Source of the DNA: Bacteroidaceae bacterium | Lineage (GTDB): Bacteria; Bacteroidota; Bacteroidia; Bacteroidales; Bacteroidaceae | DNA: 42,513 bases | NCBI GenBank assembly: GCA_016292545.1 | Contig: JAEDIG010000006.1 | Location: 1 to 42,513, forward strand | Direction: 5' to 3' | Part shown: in pieces, positions 1 through 6,485 of the stretch | How positions within the stretch are numbered: position 1 is the stretch's first letter | How the letters are laid out: every line of letters starts with the position of its first letter | The notes under the pieces: generated by a model | What the model was told of the DNA's origin: nothing | Databases searched by the model: none | Seen by the model: the letters and a program-made list of their open reading frames with translations, nothing else | Translations under genes and position numbers: made by a program

Positions 1-23
1 AAAGACACATCTAAGAAAACACC

Positions 24-89
24 CGTAAAGTATCTAAACATAAATGGCAAAGTATGTTTAGATAGTTGGCGAAGTATGTTGACAGTGGT
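24..89. repeat. Degenerate 22-bp tandem repeat, three copies
   Basis: Copies begin at 24, 46 and 68, an exact 22-bp step. The best conserved part is GGC(A/G)AAGTATGTT; the first copy is more diverged (CGTAAAGTATCTAAACA). The remaining bases of each unit vary. The step is about two helical turns. Units are too short and too similar throughout to be a CRISPR array. No gene can be assigned to the first 500 bases on either strand. Confidence 0.6.
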
Positions 90-118
90 TATGCTCCCTC
101 AATCATTGCATCGTGCTC

Positions 119-197
119 CGTTCGGAGCACATGCGTCTTCCGTTCGGAGTACACGCGTCCTCCGTTCGGAGCACATGCGTCTTCCGTTCGGAGCACG
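119..197. repeat. 22-bp tandem repeat, about 3.6 copies
   Basis: Units start at 119, 141, 163 and 185 and begin CGTTCGGAGCACATGCGTC; the second copy has four substitutions and the last is partial. The junction before the first unit makes an inverted repeat, TGCTCCG-TT-CGGAGCA, at 114-129. Unit length matches the unrelated repeat at 24-89. Open frames crossing it are low-complexity and not credible genes. Confidence 0.8.
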
Positions 198-260
198 CGA
201 CATGGACGACCGTTCTGACAGGATTCCGTACACGGTCCACATCCACATGGGTTAATATTT

Positions 261-286
261 TGAGCCCACTTTTTAAAGTAGGCTCA
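261..286. repeat. Inverted repeat, terminator-like hairpin
   Basis: Two 12-base arms, TGAGCC.ACTTT and AAAGT.GGCTCA, pair with one mismatch around a TT loop. It lies just downstream, on the minus strand, of a promoter-like box at 305-313, so it could be a terminator or attenuator hairpin for leftward transcription; there is no clear U-tract. Confidence 0.4.
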
Positions 287-287
287 A

Positions 288-313
288 TCATTTATATTTC
301 TGCGGCAAATTTA
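288..313 (-). promoter_or_regulatory. Leftward -7 box and leader, copy of the ATPase promoter
   Basis: On the minus strand TAAATTTGC (313 to 305) fits the Bacteroidetes -7 consensus TAnnTTTG. The following leader at 309-288 is identical over 22 bases to 1869-1848, the leader of the ATPase gene at 507-1820. No convincing gene follows it leftward, so it looks like the surviving promoter of a lost paralogue. The same segment may still start transcripts leaving the window to the left. Confidence 0.45.
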
Positions 314-506
314 CATAAGAATCCCGAATTGTAAGCCATCCGTGATAAAAAACTGATGTCATTCCCCCGAATTGTGTGGTTAACCCCTTCTCAGATTCGC
401 CCGAACGGCAACGAGCTTTTTCTTCTTCGCACAGAAGGCCAAATAGAAGAGCCAAAAGAAGTAAAAACAATTGATATTTCCCAGTTTGGCAGTTGCCTCT
501 TTTGCC

Positions 507-1820
507 TTACATGTCTTCCAGCGAAAATGCTTGAAAAGACAGATTATACTTGCCGAAACAGTCTTTAGGCAAGGCATTCAGCTTGTCCTTTAGCTTAGGT
601 ATGCTTATCTTTCTCGGATTGCGTTTCACCTCTGCCACCAGTCCTGTCATGTCAAATTCATTGATAGCCACTATGTCCAGTTCGTTCTCGCCCTTGCGGT
701 CCCACCAGTTGCCCACTTTGGTATATTTGCCCGACTCCATAAGGTTTGCTTGGAAATACTGTTCAAGCGTTCGCCCTGAGAAGACGTCATAGTTGGTATC
801 AATGTTGCTGCGGAGCAAGGAAAAATGCTGCCTTTCTATCAACGACTGATAGGGGCAGACAAACCTGAACCAAAACCTTAGGAACTGGTCGGATATTTCG
901 TATGCCGATGTCTTGCTGTTAGGCTTTGACAACAAGGGCTTTATACGGGATATTATACGGAAGTCTCGCTCAAGATTCTGGATGAATGTTCCTGTGTCTT
1001 TCATCAAAGCCCCATCAATGTCTGCCCTTCGTGTCATGCCGTTGGCTATGAGTTGCAAAATGGAGAAATACGTCACACTGTCATCACTGAACTCCTGATT
1101 CATCAAGTCGCGCCCCTCACTGAGGAAATAAGAATCCTGACGGCATATGTTGTTAAGCATTTTGACTTTGGTGAAACATTTGCCGTCCATCAACAGCTCC
1201 ACATACTTTGCTACACCGCCAGTCAACATATACAGGCACAGGAGATCTTCATTGGAATAATCGGGGAAGTGGTCATGGAATATCTCCTTCAACACTTCAA
1301 TCGTGAATGGACGCAAGGTGAATTTTGACGTTGGACGACCGTATAGAGGCTCGTTGGCATCCTCAAAGATCCTTTTCATGAGCGACATTATGCTTCCACT
1401 GACTATAAGATTGAGGCGGGACCTGTTGTGGTATCTGTCCCACAGGTCTTGTATCTCACTGAAGATGGCGGGGTTGATCTTGTGAAGATTCTGGAACTCA
1501 TCTATTACAATCGTGAAATGTCTGCGTGTGGATTCTTCCATGATTACCTTGAACAGGTCTCTGAAATTTGCAACCTGACCATACATATGGATGCCCACCT
1601 GTTGCTCAAGTTCGCGCTGGAACTTCTGGCAGAGTGCAGCCTCGCTGTCTTTTGACACGAAAAGATATGCCCATTCGACTCCTTCCAGAGCGTGGGTCAC
1701 TAGTGAAGTCTTGCCAACACGGCGTCTTCCTGTAAGCACCGTGAACACAGCTGTATCATGAGCTTGCCGCTCGTTTTCCTGCAATATTTCTATTTCGTTC
1801 TTCCTGTCGTAGAATCTCAT
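507..1820 (-). CDS. AAA ATPase with C-terminal DUF234 nuclease-like domain
   Basis: This 437-residue protein has a Walker A motif GRRRVGKTS at residues 31-39 and a Walker B FTIVIDEFQ at 102-110, as in the ATPase_2 (archaeal-type STAND/AAA) family. The C-terminal 120 residues carry a DUF234, PD-(D/E)XK-like core: ELDIVAI with Asp382 and VAEVK with Glu397 and Lys399. Family members are common, multi-copy and of unknown function in Bacteroidales; toxin, defence or mobile-element roles have been suggested but not shown here. The start at 1820 sits about 45 bases after a -7 box (1873-1865). Base composition is more AT-rich than the glycan genes to the right. Its last codons and its leader are both duplicated nearby, which suggests a former tandem array. 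It is complete and probably expressed. Confidence 0.85.
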   Translation of the reverse strand: MRFYDRKNEIEILQENERQAHDTAVFTVLTGRRRVGKTSLVTHALEGVEWAYLFVSKDSEAALCQKFQRELEQQVGIHMYGQVANFRDLFKVIMEESTRRHFTIVIDEFQNLHKINPAIFSEIQDLWDRYHNRSRLNLIVSGSIMSLMKRIFEDANEPLYGRPTSKFTLRPFTIEVLKEIFHDHFPDYSNEDLLCLYMLTGGVAKYVELLMDGKCFTKVKMLNNICRQDSYFLSEGRDLMNQEFSDDSVTYFSILQLIANGMTRRADIDGALMKDTGTFIQNLERDFRIISRIKPLLSKPNSKTSAYEISDQFLRFWFRFVCPYQSLIERQHFSLLRSNIDTNYDVFSGRTLEQYFQANLMESGKYTKVGNWWDRKGENELDIVAINEFDMTGLVAEVKRNPRKISIPKLKDKLNALPKDCFGKYNLSFQAFSLEDM

Positions 1821-1824
1821 AATG

Positions 1825-1856
1825 TAAACCGTCGTTTATATAAACCGTCATTTATA
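1825..1856. repeat. Two 16-bp tandem copies in the ATPase leader
   Basis: TAAACCGTC(G/A)TTTATA occurs at 1825-1840 and 1841-1856 with one difference. The pair lies between the -7 box and the start codon of the leftward ATPase, so it is in its 5' untranslated region and could be an operator or a translation control element. Confidence 0.6.
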
Positions 1857-1864
1857 TTTCTGCG

Positions 1865-1873
1865 GCAAAGGTA
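1865..1873 (-). promoter_or_regulatory. -7 box for the DUF234 ATPase
   Basis: Minus-strand TACCTTTGC matches TAnnTTTG. The predicted transcript starts near 1860, leaving about 40 bases before the start at 1820. A convincing TTG at -33 was not found. Confidence 0.55.
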
Positions 1874-2089
1874 GCAATAAAATCTGAGAAACTCACTCCT
1901 TTTGGAGGAATATTTTCAATAATGGAGCAATTTGACTCCAAACTCTCCTCTGGTGAACAGTTTAACCATTACATTGAGGATATCTCCGGAACCACCCCCG
2001 GAAAGAGGATTGTAAGCGAATGCACAACTCTCTACCTTGGGCGTAAGTTCTACACCAAAACAGTTCTCGACCTATATAACAAGGAGTAA
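1868..2089 (+). mobile_element. Scar of an IS1380-type transposase N-terminus
   Basis: The plus-strand frame reads KVAIKSEKLTPFGGIFSIM followed by EQFDSKLSS, which resembles the conserved beginning of Bacteroides IS1380-family transposases as remembered; the normal ATG is missing and the frame runs into the ATPase promoter. After about residue 28 the sequence changes to EQFNHYIEDISGTTPGKRI and on, ending at a TAA at 2087-2089, and I do not recognise that part. An ATG at 1922 would give a 55-residue peptide. This is most likely a deletion relic fused to unrelated sequence, not a functional gene. No terminal inverted repeats were identified. Confidence 0.5.
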
Positions 2090-2090
2090 C

Positions 2091-2124
2091 TTGCCTTACA
2101 TGTCTTCCACCGAAAATGCTTGAA
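2091..2124 (-). repeat. Second copy of the ATPase 3' end
   Basis: These 34 bases match 502-535 with a single difference. At 502-535 the sequence encodes the final residues QAFSLEDM and stop of the DUF234 ATPase; here the minus strand reads QAFSVEDM and stop. Upstream of that the homology ends. It is the relic of a paralogue or the footprint of recombination between ATPase copies. Confidence 0.7.
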
Positions 2125-2256
2125 TATATGGTAACACCCGGTTACAGGGACTGTCGAACGGTAAAAATAAGCATTCCAAAAGGGGCTAAATGGCTTAAAA
2201 TTCAAAAAAAGATACAAATAAGATTGCATGAATATGCTTATTTGAAACAAAAATAG

Positions 2257-2265
2257 TATATTTGC
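2257..2265 (+). promoter_or_regulatory. Possible -7 box before the ATPase relic and GNAT gene
   Basis: TATATTTGC fits TAnnTTTG and lies 20 bases before the ATG of the ATPase relic at 2285, with the acetyltransferase downstream at 2432. The nearest TTTG (2241) is too close to be a standard -33 element. Confidence 0.45.
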
Positions 2266-2284
2266 ACCAATAAAACGCGTCTAT

Positions 2285-2435
2285 ATGGAATATACAGAAT
2301 TATTGGAAAGGCAAATAACAGGCAGGCTTAAGGCTTAAGGTTGATAATCCTTGGTGGACGGAAGGGGTTACTTCTGAATACTACAGGCAAATGTCTAACT
2401 TAAATGCTACTTTTTGTAGCGGAATCATTATATGA
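2285..2435 (+). pseudogene. N-terminal relic of an AAA ATPase, frameshifted by a 7-bp duplication
   Basis: From the ATG at 2285 the frame reads MEYTELLERQITGRLK and then hits TAA at 2336. The heptamer GCTTAAG is present twice in a row (2326-2332, 2333-2339). Ignoring one copy, the frame continues VDNPWWTEGVTSEYYRQM, which resembles the start of Bacteroidales AAA ATPases of the DUF4143 type, and stops at 2433-2435, overlapping the acetyltransferase start. No Walker motif survives. It is a truncated and frameshifted relic whose promoter may now serve the next gene. Confidence 0.5.
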
Positions 2436-2986
2436 ATATTACTATCCGACAAGCAACTATAGATGACGCTAATATTATCGCTCATGCTGTAGCTATGGCT
2501 ATCGGCGAAGAATCGGTACTGGATTATTGTGGCAATAACTATATTGATGTGCTGACCGAAATAGCACAATATGAAGATTCTCAATATAGTTATCTTAATG
2601 CATTGGTTGCTGAAGTTGACGGTAAAAGTGCCGGTGCAATTGTCGGATATGACGGTGCTTTATTGGAACATTTGCGTAAACGCACATTCTCAATCATTCG
2701 CAAATACAACCCCGATGTTGTGGTATGCGAAAACGAAACAGGTGCAGGCGAATTTTATATGGATTCGTTAGGCATTCTACCCGAATATCGTGGCTTGGGT
2801 ATAGGTCGTAAATTGATGATTGCTTTGCGAGAAAAAGCCTTTAACGAGGGACACGATTGCGTCGGGCTTATGGTTGATTTCCTAAATCCGAATGCCGAAA
2901 GGCTTTATTTGTCAATCGACTTTGAACGAGTTGAAAAGCGTATATTCTTCGGACACGATATGTGGCACTTACAATCTAAACGCTGA
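2432..2986 (+). CDS. GNAT family N-acetyltransferase
   Basis: The 184-residue product starts MNITIRQATIDDANII, a standard GNAT beginning. Motif A for acetyl-CoA binding is LPEYRGLGIGRKLM, with the pyrophosphate loop at residues 120-125, followed by a beta-strand/helix pattern with NPNAERLYLSIDFERV near the C-terminus typical of family members. The acceptor substrate cannot be told. It has no close partner gene; it follows directly on an ATPase relic whose reading frame overlaps its ATG by three bases. Its base composition is AT-rich like the rest of the left island, consistent with acquisition. Transcription may come from the -7 box at 2257. Confidence 0.85.
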   Translation: MNITIRQATIDDANIIAHAVAMAIGEESVLDYCGNNYIDVLTEIAQYEDSQYSYLNALVAEVDGKSAGAIVGYDGALLEHLRKRTFSIIRKYNPDVVVCENETGAGEFYMDSLGILPEYRGLGIGRKLMIALREKAFNEGHDCVGLMVDFLNPNAERLYLSIDFERVEKRIFFGHDMWHLQSKR

Positions 2987-3053
2987 TAGTGCCTTACTTC
3001 GTTGATATCCCTCCCTGCCGCATGCTATGCATACGTAGTGGGAGAGAATACGA

Positions 3054-3914
3054 TTAGACCGCATTTTTCCGATACTCCGTCGGCGACATTTGCATTGCTG
3101 TCTTGAACCGGGTGCAGAAATGGGGATAGCTGTTGAAGCCTGATGAATAGGCTATCTGTGCTATGCCCATATCTGTATTCAAGAGAAGATTGCAAGCATA
3201 CTCGATACGCAGACGTGTGCAGAACTGCCCGATGGTATAGCCGCTTGATTTCTTGAACGCGCGGCAAAGGGCCGACGGGTTTTGCCCTGAATGGGCGGCA
3301 ATGTCGGCTAAAGACAACTGCTCGCGGAAATGCCCGTACAGATAATCGTATGCTCTGTCAACAGCCGTCTCCTGCTTGTTCGGCAGGAGCTGACCGTACT
3401 GTTCCGAGCGTAGTGTTGAAGTGGGTGAAGCAGTGCTAAGGATATGCAACATACGCATCAACAGCGACATCCTCATGAAACCGTCGGCAGAGGCTATCTT
3501 TCCCGCAAGCCTTACTATCCTGTCGGCAAATCCTGCATCGTCAAAAACCATACCGTTTCTGCTTCGGCGAAGGAAATCTATTCCATGACTCAGTTCGGGA
3601 AAACGCGACTCGTCCCATTTCAGCAACTCAGAGGGAACGTGTACAAGTATCGCTTTGCAGTCGGCGGAAGCGTTGAGAACACAATGCGGCAGGTCTTTCC
3701 CGATAGCCAACACCGTGCCGCATCGGATTTTGCCCACAATCTCCCCAACAATACCTTCAACCCATCCTTGCTTTATCACTATCACTTCGAGTGTGTTGTG
3801 ATAATGATAGGTCTGCGAAAAGCCCTCGTGCGGATCGCCTGTTTGATGCAGTGAAGCATCACCCAACCTGGTCATCCGCTCCACTATCTGATGTCTGACA
3901 GCCTTTTTTATCAT
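3054..3914 (-). CDS. AraC family transcriptional regulator with cupin sensor domain
   Basis: The product (286 residues from the ATG at 3914) has an N-terminal cupin-like domain (THYHNTLE-type pattern YHYHNTLEVIVIKQG) and a C-terminal AraC double helix-turn-helix: LSLADIAAHSGQNPSALCRAF, then MGIAQIAYSSGFNSYPHFC and the conserved PTEYRK end. A longer frame starts upstream at 4016, but a -7 box at 3948-3940 puts the transcript start near 3935, so the 3914 start is preferred. It is divergent from the DUF4405 membrane protein with only 87 bases between the genes, so control of that gene and of itself is likely (inference). The effector is unknown. Confidence 0.85.
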   Translation of the reverse strand: MIKKAVRHQIVERMTRLGDASLHQTGDPHEGFSQTYHYHNTLEVIVIKQGWVEGIVGEIVGKIRCGTVLAIGKDLPHCVLNASADCKAILVHVPSELLKWDESRFPELSHGIDFLRRSRNGMVFDDAGFADRIVRLAGKIASADGFMRMSLLMRMLHILSTASPTSTLRSEQYGQLLPNKQETAVDRAYDYLYGHFREQLSLADIAAHSGQNPSALCRAFKKSSGYTIGQFCTRLRIEYACNLLLNTDMGIAQIAYSSGFNSYPHFCTRFKTAMQMSPTEYRKNAV

Positions 3915-3939
3915 GAGTGCAAATATTCTGAAATCATCT

Positions 3940-3948
3940 GCAAAGATA
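3940..3948 (-). promoter_or_regulatory. -7 box of the AraC gene
   Basis: Minus-strand TATCTTTGC matches the consensus and lies 26 bases before the AraC start at 3914. It is only 28 bases from the opposite-facing box at 3976, so a single bound regulator could influence both. Confidence 0.65.
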
Positions 3949-3975
3949 CATAATATCTGTCTAACAAAAAAGCGA

Positions 3976-3984
3976 TACCTTTGC
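3976..3984 (+). promoter_or_regulatory. -7 box of the DUF4405 gene
   Basis: TACCTTTGC matches the consensus. It overlaps an in-frame ATG at 3981, which therefore cannot be the translation start and supports the one at 4002. Confidence 0.65.
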
Positions 3985-4001
3985 ATCCGCAAAAAAAGCT
4001 T

Positions 4002-4436
4002 ATGAAAAAGAAACAATTATCAGTTTGCAACAAGAGTTTGTTGTGGGTTTCGCCAATAGTATTGGCAAGTGGTATAATGTTGGAGCATTTGCACGGAGCA
4101 CCATTCCGTGGCATCGGCAATGCCGTATTCACATGGCTGCATATCATTGCATCCACGATTATGACGGGTTTTGCCGTGTGGCACCTTTGGCTGAATTGGC
4201 ATGGTATAAGTCTGTGGCTCGGCCGTTTCAGGAAACATCACTCAAAGGCCGTAAAGTATATGGCAATGTTTTTCACGCTTACAGCAGCAACTGGTCTGAT
4301 AGCCGTTCCACAATGGCTGATGCACGGACATTGCGGCATAGGAGGCCTGCATGGAAAGTTTGGCTACATTGCTGCCTTATTCACATTTCTACACATCGTC
4401 AAGCATAGGAAATGGTATTCACGCGAGCAAGAATAA
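4002..4436 (+). CDS. DUF4405-type four-helix membrane protein
   Basis: The 144-residue protein begins MKKKQLSVCNKSLLWVSPIV and has about four hydrophobic segments (roughly residues 13-30, 45-65, 85-108, 122-138). Histidines sit in or next to the helices (GIMLEHLHG, WLHIIAS, VWHLWLNWH, HKFGYIAALFTFLHIVKH-like end), the pattern of DUF4405 and cytochrome b561-like haem-binding membrane proteins. A redox or haem role is an inference. The start is fixed by the -7 box at 3976-3984; the leader is very short. It is divergent from an AraC regulator that probably controls it. Confidence 0.7.
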   Translation: MKKKQLSVCNKSLLWVSPIVLASGIMLEHLHGAPFRGIGNAVFTWLHIIASTIMTGFAVWHLWLNWHGISLWLGRFRKHHSKAVKYMAMFFTLTAATGLIAVPQWLMHGHCGIGGLHGKFGYIAALFTFLHIVKHRKWYSREQE

Positions 4437-4437
4437 A

Positions 4438-4526
4438 AAAAACTCCCTCATAAAAATGTTGTATTATACCAAAAAGTCCCTCATAAAAGTGTCATGTTAC
4501 GCCAAAAAGTCCCTCATAAAAGTGTG
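4438..4526. repeat. 33-bp tandem repeat, 2.7 copies
   Basis: Copies begin at 4438, 4471 and 4504. The conserved part is AAAAAGTCCCTCATAAAAGT (one or two changes in the first copy), followed by about 12 variable bases. The stretch 4437-4696 otherwise shows no credible gene. A second unrelated repeat with the same 33-bp step lies at 4852. Confidence 0.8.
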
Positions 4527-4696
4527 ACAACGTTTGGTAATATGGAGTTTTTCACGTGATTTGCAGCAATTATCAAAACAGCGTGGCTCGCAAAGGATAA
4601 AACAATCAGCAAGGTCGTTATGCACTCTGCTACAGGAAAACCATGATTTATAGCAATGATGCCATATACAATGGGAGGAGGTAGATTATGCCGTTA

Positions 4697-4847
4697 TCAG
4701 ATTCCACATTGTTTGCCGACAGCCTTTGAAAACTCCCTAATGGCGGTTGTTTTGCCCACTTGTCTCGCTCCGAATACCAGTGGAGCTTTGTAATGCCCTG
4801 ACTGATACCACTTTTCGAGTCTGTCTATTATTTTTTCTTTTAAGCAT
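4697..4847 (-). pseudogene. N-terminal relic of an AAA ATPase with Walker A
   Basis: The minus strand from 4840 reads LKEKIIDRLEKWYQSGHYKA then PLVFGARQVGKTTAIREF and SKAVGKQCGI, ending at TGA (4699-4697). GARQVGKTT is a Walker A motif in the context of Bacteroidales AAA family proteins (DUF4143 type). The ATG at 4847 is one base out of frame: a single extra A in the AAAA run just after it explains this. The rest of the protein (Walker B, C-terminal domain) is absent. It is a broken fragment, too short to be functional. Three 33-bp-spaced repeats sit right upstream of its start. Confidence 0.75.
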
Positions 4848-4851
4848 AGTT

Positions 4852-4932
4852 GCAACTTTTTTCCACTGTTTCGGATTCAAAGTTACAACTTTTTTCCAAT
4901 AAATCCATATATTTTATACAACTTTTTTCCAA
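4852..4932. repeat. Three 33-bp-spaced copies of a 15-base element
   Basis: (A/G)CAACTTTTTTCCA(A/C) occurs at 4852-4866, 4885-4899 and 4918-4932, each exactly 33 bases apart, with unrelated AT-rich sequence between. On the minus strand each reads TTGGAAAAAAGTTGT and the array lies immediately upstream of the ATPase relic's start, the position of an operator or promoter array. Confidence 0.8.
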
Positions 4933-4962
4933 CAGGGTGAATTCCGCGTTGTTCTTTGGCTG

Positions 4963-5002
4963 AACAGAGCGCCCAGGGAAGCAAATTCCTGGGCGCTCTG
5001 TT
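4963..5002 (-). terminator. Strong hairpin after GH125
   Basis: AACAGAGCGCCCAGG and CCTGGGCGCTCTGTT are perfect 15-base arms around a 10-base loop, 24 bases beyond the GH125 stop. There is no long U-tract, so it may act as a terminator or an RNA 3'-end stabiliser. Confidence 0.75.
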
Positions 5003-5025
5003 GCGGGGCATGTCTGCGTGCAGAC

Positions 5026-6456
5026 CTATTCGGCATACATCTTTACGATGAGCTCACCAAAGAGGGTGTTGGCCCATGCAAACCAGGCACGGGTGAAATT
5101 GGTGGCATCGTCCTTGTTGAACGACTCGTGCATGAAGCCGGTGCCGCCATCGGTGGCCAGCAGCTGTTCCACACACCATTCCTGCTCGGTGCGGTCGGTG
5201 GTGGTGAGTGCCTTCATCACCAGACTCATGGGCCAGGGCTGGTCGAGTCCGCAGTGCGGGCCGCCGATGCCCTCTCCAGCCTTTCCGCGGAAGAAATAGG
5301 GGTTGTCGGGGCTCCACACGAAACGGCGCGTGTTCTGGTAGATGGGGTCATCGATGGGCACGTCGCACAGATAGGGCATGCACAGCAGGCTGGGTGCATT
5401 GGAGTCGTCCATGAGCAGGGCACTGCCGTAGCCGTCTACCTCGAAGGCATAAATCTTGCCATAGGTGGGATGCTCCACCACGGCGTACTTCTGCAATGCT
5501 TCCTCCACCTGGGTGGCCATCTGGCTGCATTCCAGGGCCAGAGAGTCCTCCTTGTTCACCTGGCGCAGAATGGTGGCGGCCTTGCGCAGCACGCTCACGG
5601 CAAAGAAGTTGCTGGGCACCAGATAGGGGAAGATGCAACTGTCGTCGGAGGGACGGAAGGCACTGGCTATCAGTCCGCACGGTTTGCCGGGATGGCCATA
5701 GCCATAGTTGCTGCGTGTGTCGTGGAGCGCAGATGTCTTGCGTGTGAAGCGGTAGGAGGTGCGGGGGCCGTTCCAGTTCTGCTGTTCGCGGAAGGTGTCG
5801 ACAATCAGCCGCACGGCCTGCAGCCACTTCTCGTCGAAGATGCTTCCGTCGCCCGTCTGCTGCCAGTAGGCATAGGCCAGACGCAGGGGATAGCAGAGCG
5901 AGTCTATCTCATACTTGCGCTCGTGGAGTTCCTTCTTCATCTTGGTATTGTCGGTTTCCCACTCGCCGCCCGTAGGCCCGATGTTGAACGCATTGGCGTA
6001 TGGGTCGATGAGGATGCAGGCTATCTGCCGGCGGATGACACCGCGGATGAGGCGGCGCAGCGGTTCGTCGGCCGACGCATAGCGCAGATAGGGCCACACC
6101 TGTGCCGCACTGTCGCGCAGCCACATGGCGTGTATGTCGCCTGTATAGACGAAGGTGTCGTCGTCGCCCGACTCGTTGGAGTAGTGGACCGTGGTGTCGA
6201 GTGTGTTGGGGAAACAGTTCTGGAACATCCAGAAGAGTTTGGGATTGATGGCTGTGAGCTTGTCGCGGAGCGCCTCAATCTGTTTCTCCACGGCATCGCT
6301 GCGGAACAGACGTTCCTGCACGGGCGGCCGCTGGTCCTGGATGGTGCTCTGTACGGATTCCTGTTTCTTCTTCTCCTTGGCGGGCATGTGGGCCCATGGC
6401 ATGCTGTAGGCCGACAGGGGAGCCGACAGCAGCAATGCTAGCATGATTCTTTTCAT
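5026..6456 (-). CDS. GH125 exo-alpha-1,6-mannosidase, secreted
   Basis: The 476-residue protein starts with a signal peptide (MKRIMLALLLSAPLSAYS). GH125 hallmarks follow: YTGDIHAMWLRDSAAQVWPY near residues 104-123, GGEWETDNT, RKYEIDSLCYP with Asp185, and MHESFNKDDATNFTRAWFAW with Glu444 near the C-terminus. Asp185 and Glu444 are at the positions of the family's proposed acid and base. GH125 enzymes release alpha-1,6-linked mannose from mannan or N-glycans, normally in the periplasm. Its ATG lies 29 bases after the GH92 stop, so the two mannosidases are cotranscribed: GH92 removes alpha-1,2 or 1,3 mannose and exposes the 1,6 linkages. Length is normal for the family. Confidence 0.93.
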   Translation of the reverse strand: MKRIMLALLLSAPLSAYSMPWAHMPAKEKKKQESVQSTIQDQRPPVQERLFRSDAVEKQIEALRDKLTAINPKLFWMFQNCFPNTLDTTVHYSNESGDDDTFVYTGDIHAMWLRDSAAQVWPYLRYASADEPLRRLIRGVIRRQIACILIDPYANAFNIGPTGGEWETDNTKMKKELHERKYEIDSLCYPLRLAYAYWQQTGDGSIFDEKWLQAVRLIVDTFREQQNWNGPRTSYRFTRKTSALHDTRSNYGYGHPGKPCGLIASAFRPSDDSCIFPYLVPSNFFAVSVLRKAATILRQVNKEDSLALECSQMATQVEEALQKYAVVEHPTYGKIYAFEVDGYGSALLMDDSNAPSLLCMPYLCDVPIDDPIYQNTRRFVWSPDNPYFFRGKAGEGIGGPHCGLDQPWPMSLVMKALTTTDRTEQEWCVEQLLATDGGTGFMHESFNKDDATNFTRAWFAWANTLFGELIVKMYAE

Positions 6457-6485
6457 GTGTCGTTTTGAATGGGGTTATAATGGAA

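Noticed and set aside
119..197. Possible CRISPR array
   Set aside because: Units are 22 bases head to tail without spacers; no cas genes are present.
103..291. Minus-strand frame beginning MIEPTLKSGLKILTH after a -7 box
   Set aside because: Most of it is translated tandem repeat and hairpin; composition is not protein-like and no family resemblance was seen.
5128..6441. Long plus-strand frame opposite GH125
   Set aside because: It is the complement of a well-supported gene in GC-rich DNA and has no recognisable motifs. The same applies to long frames opposite GH92, queA, fucI, EtfA, the dehydrogenase and the RND gene.
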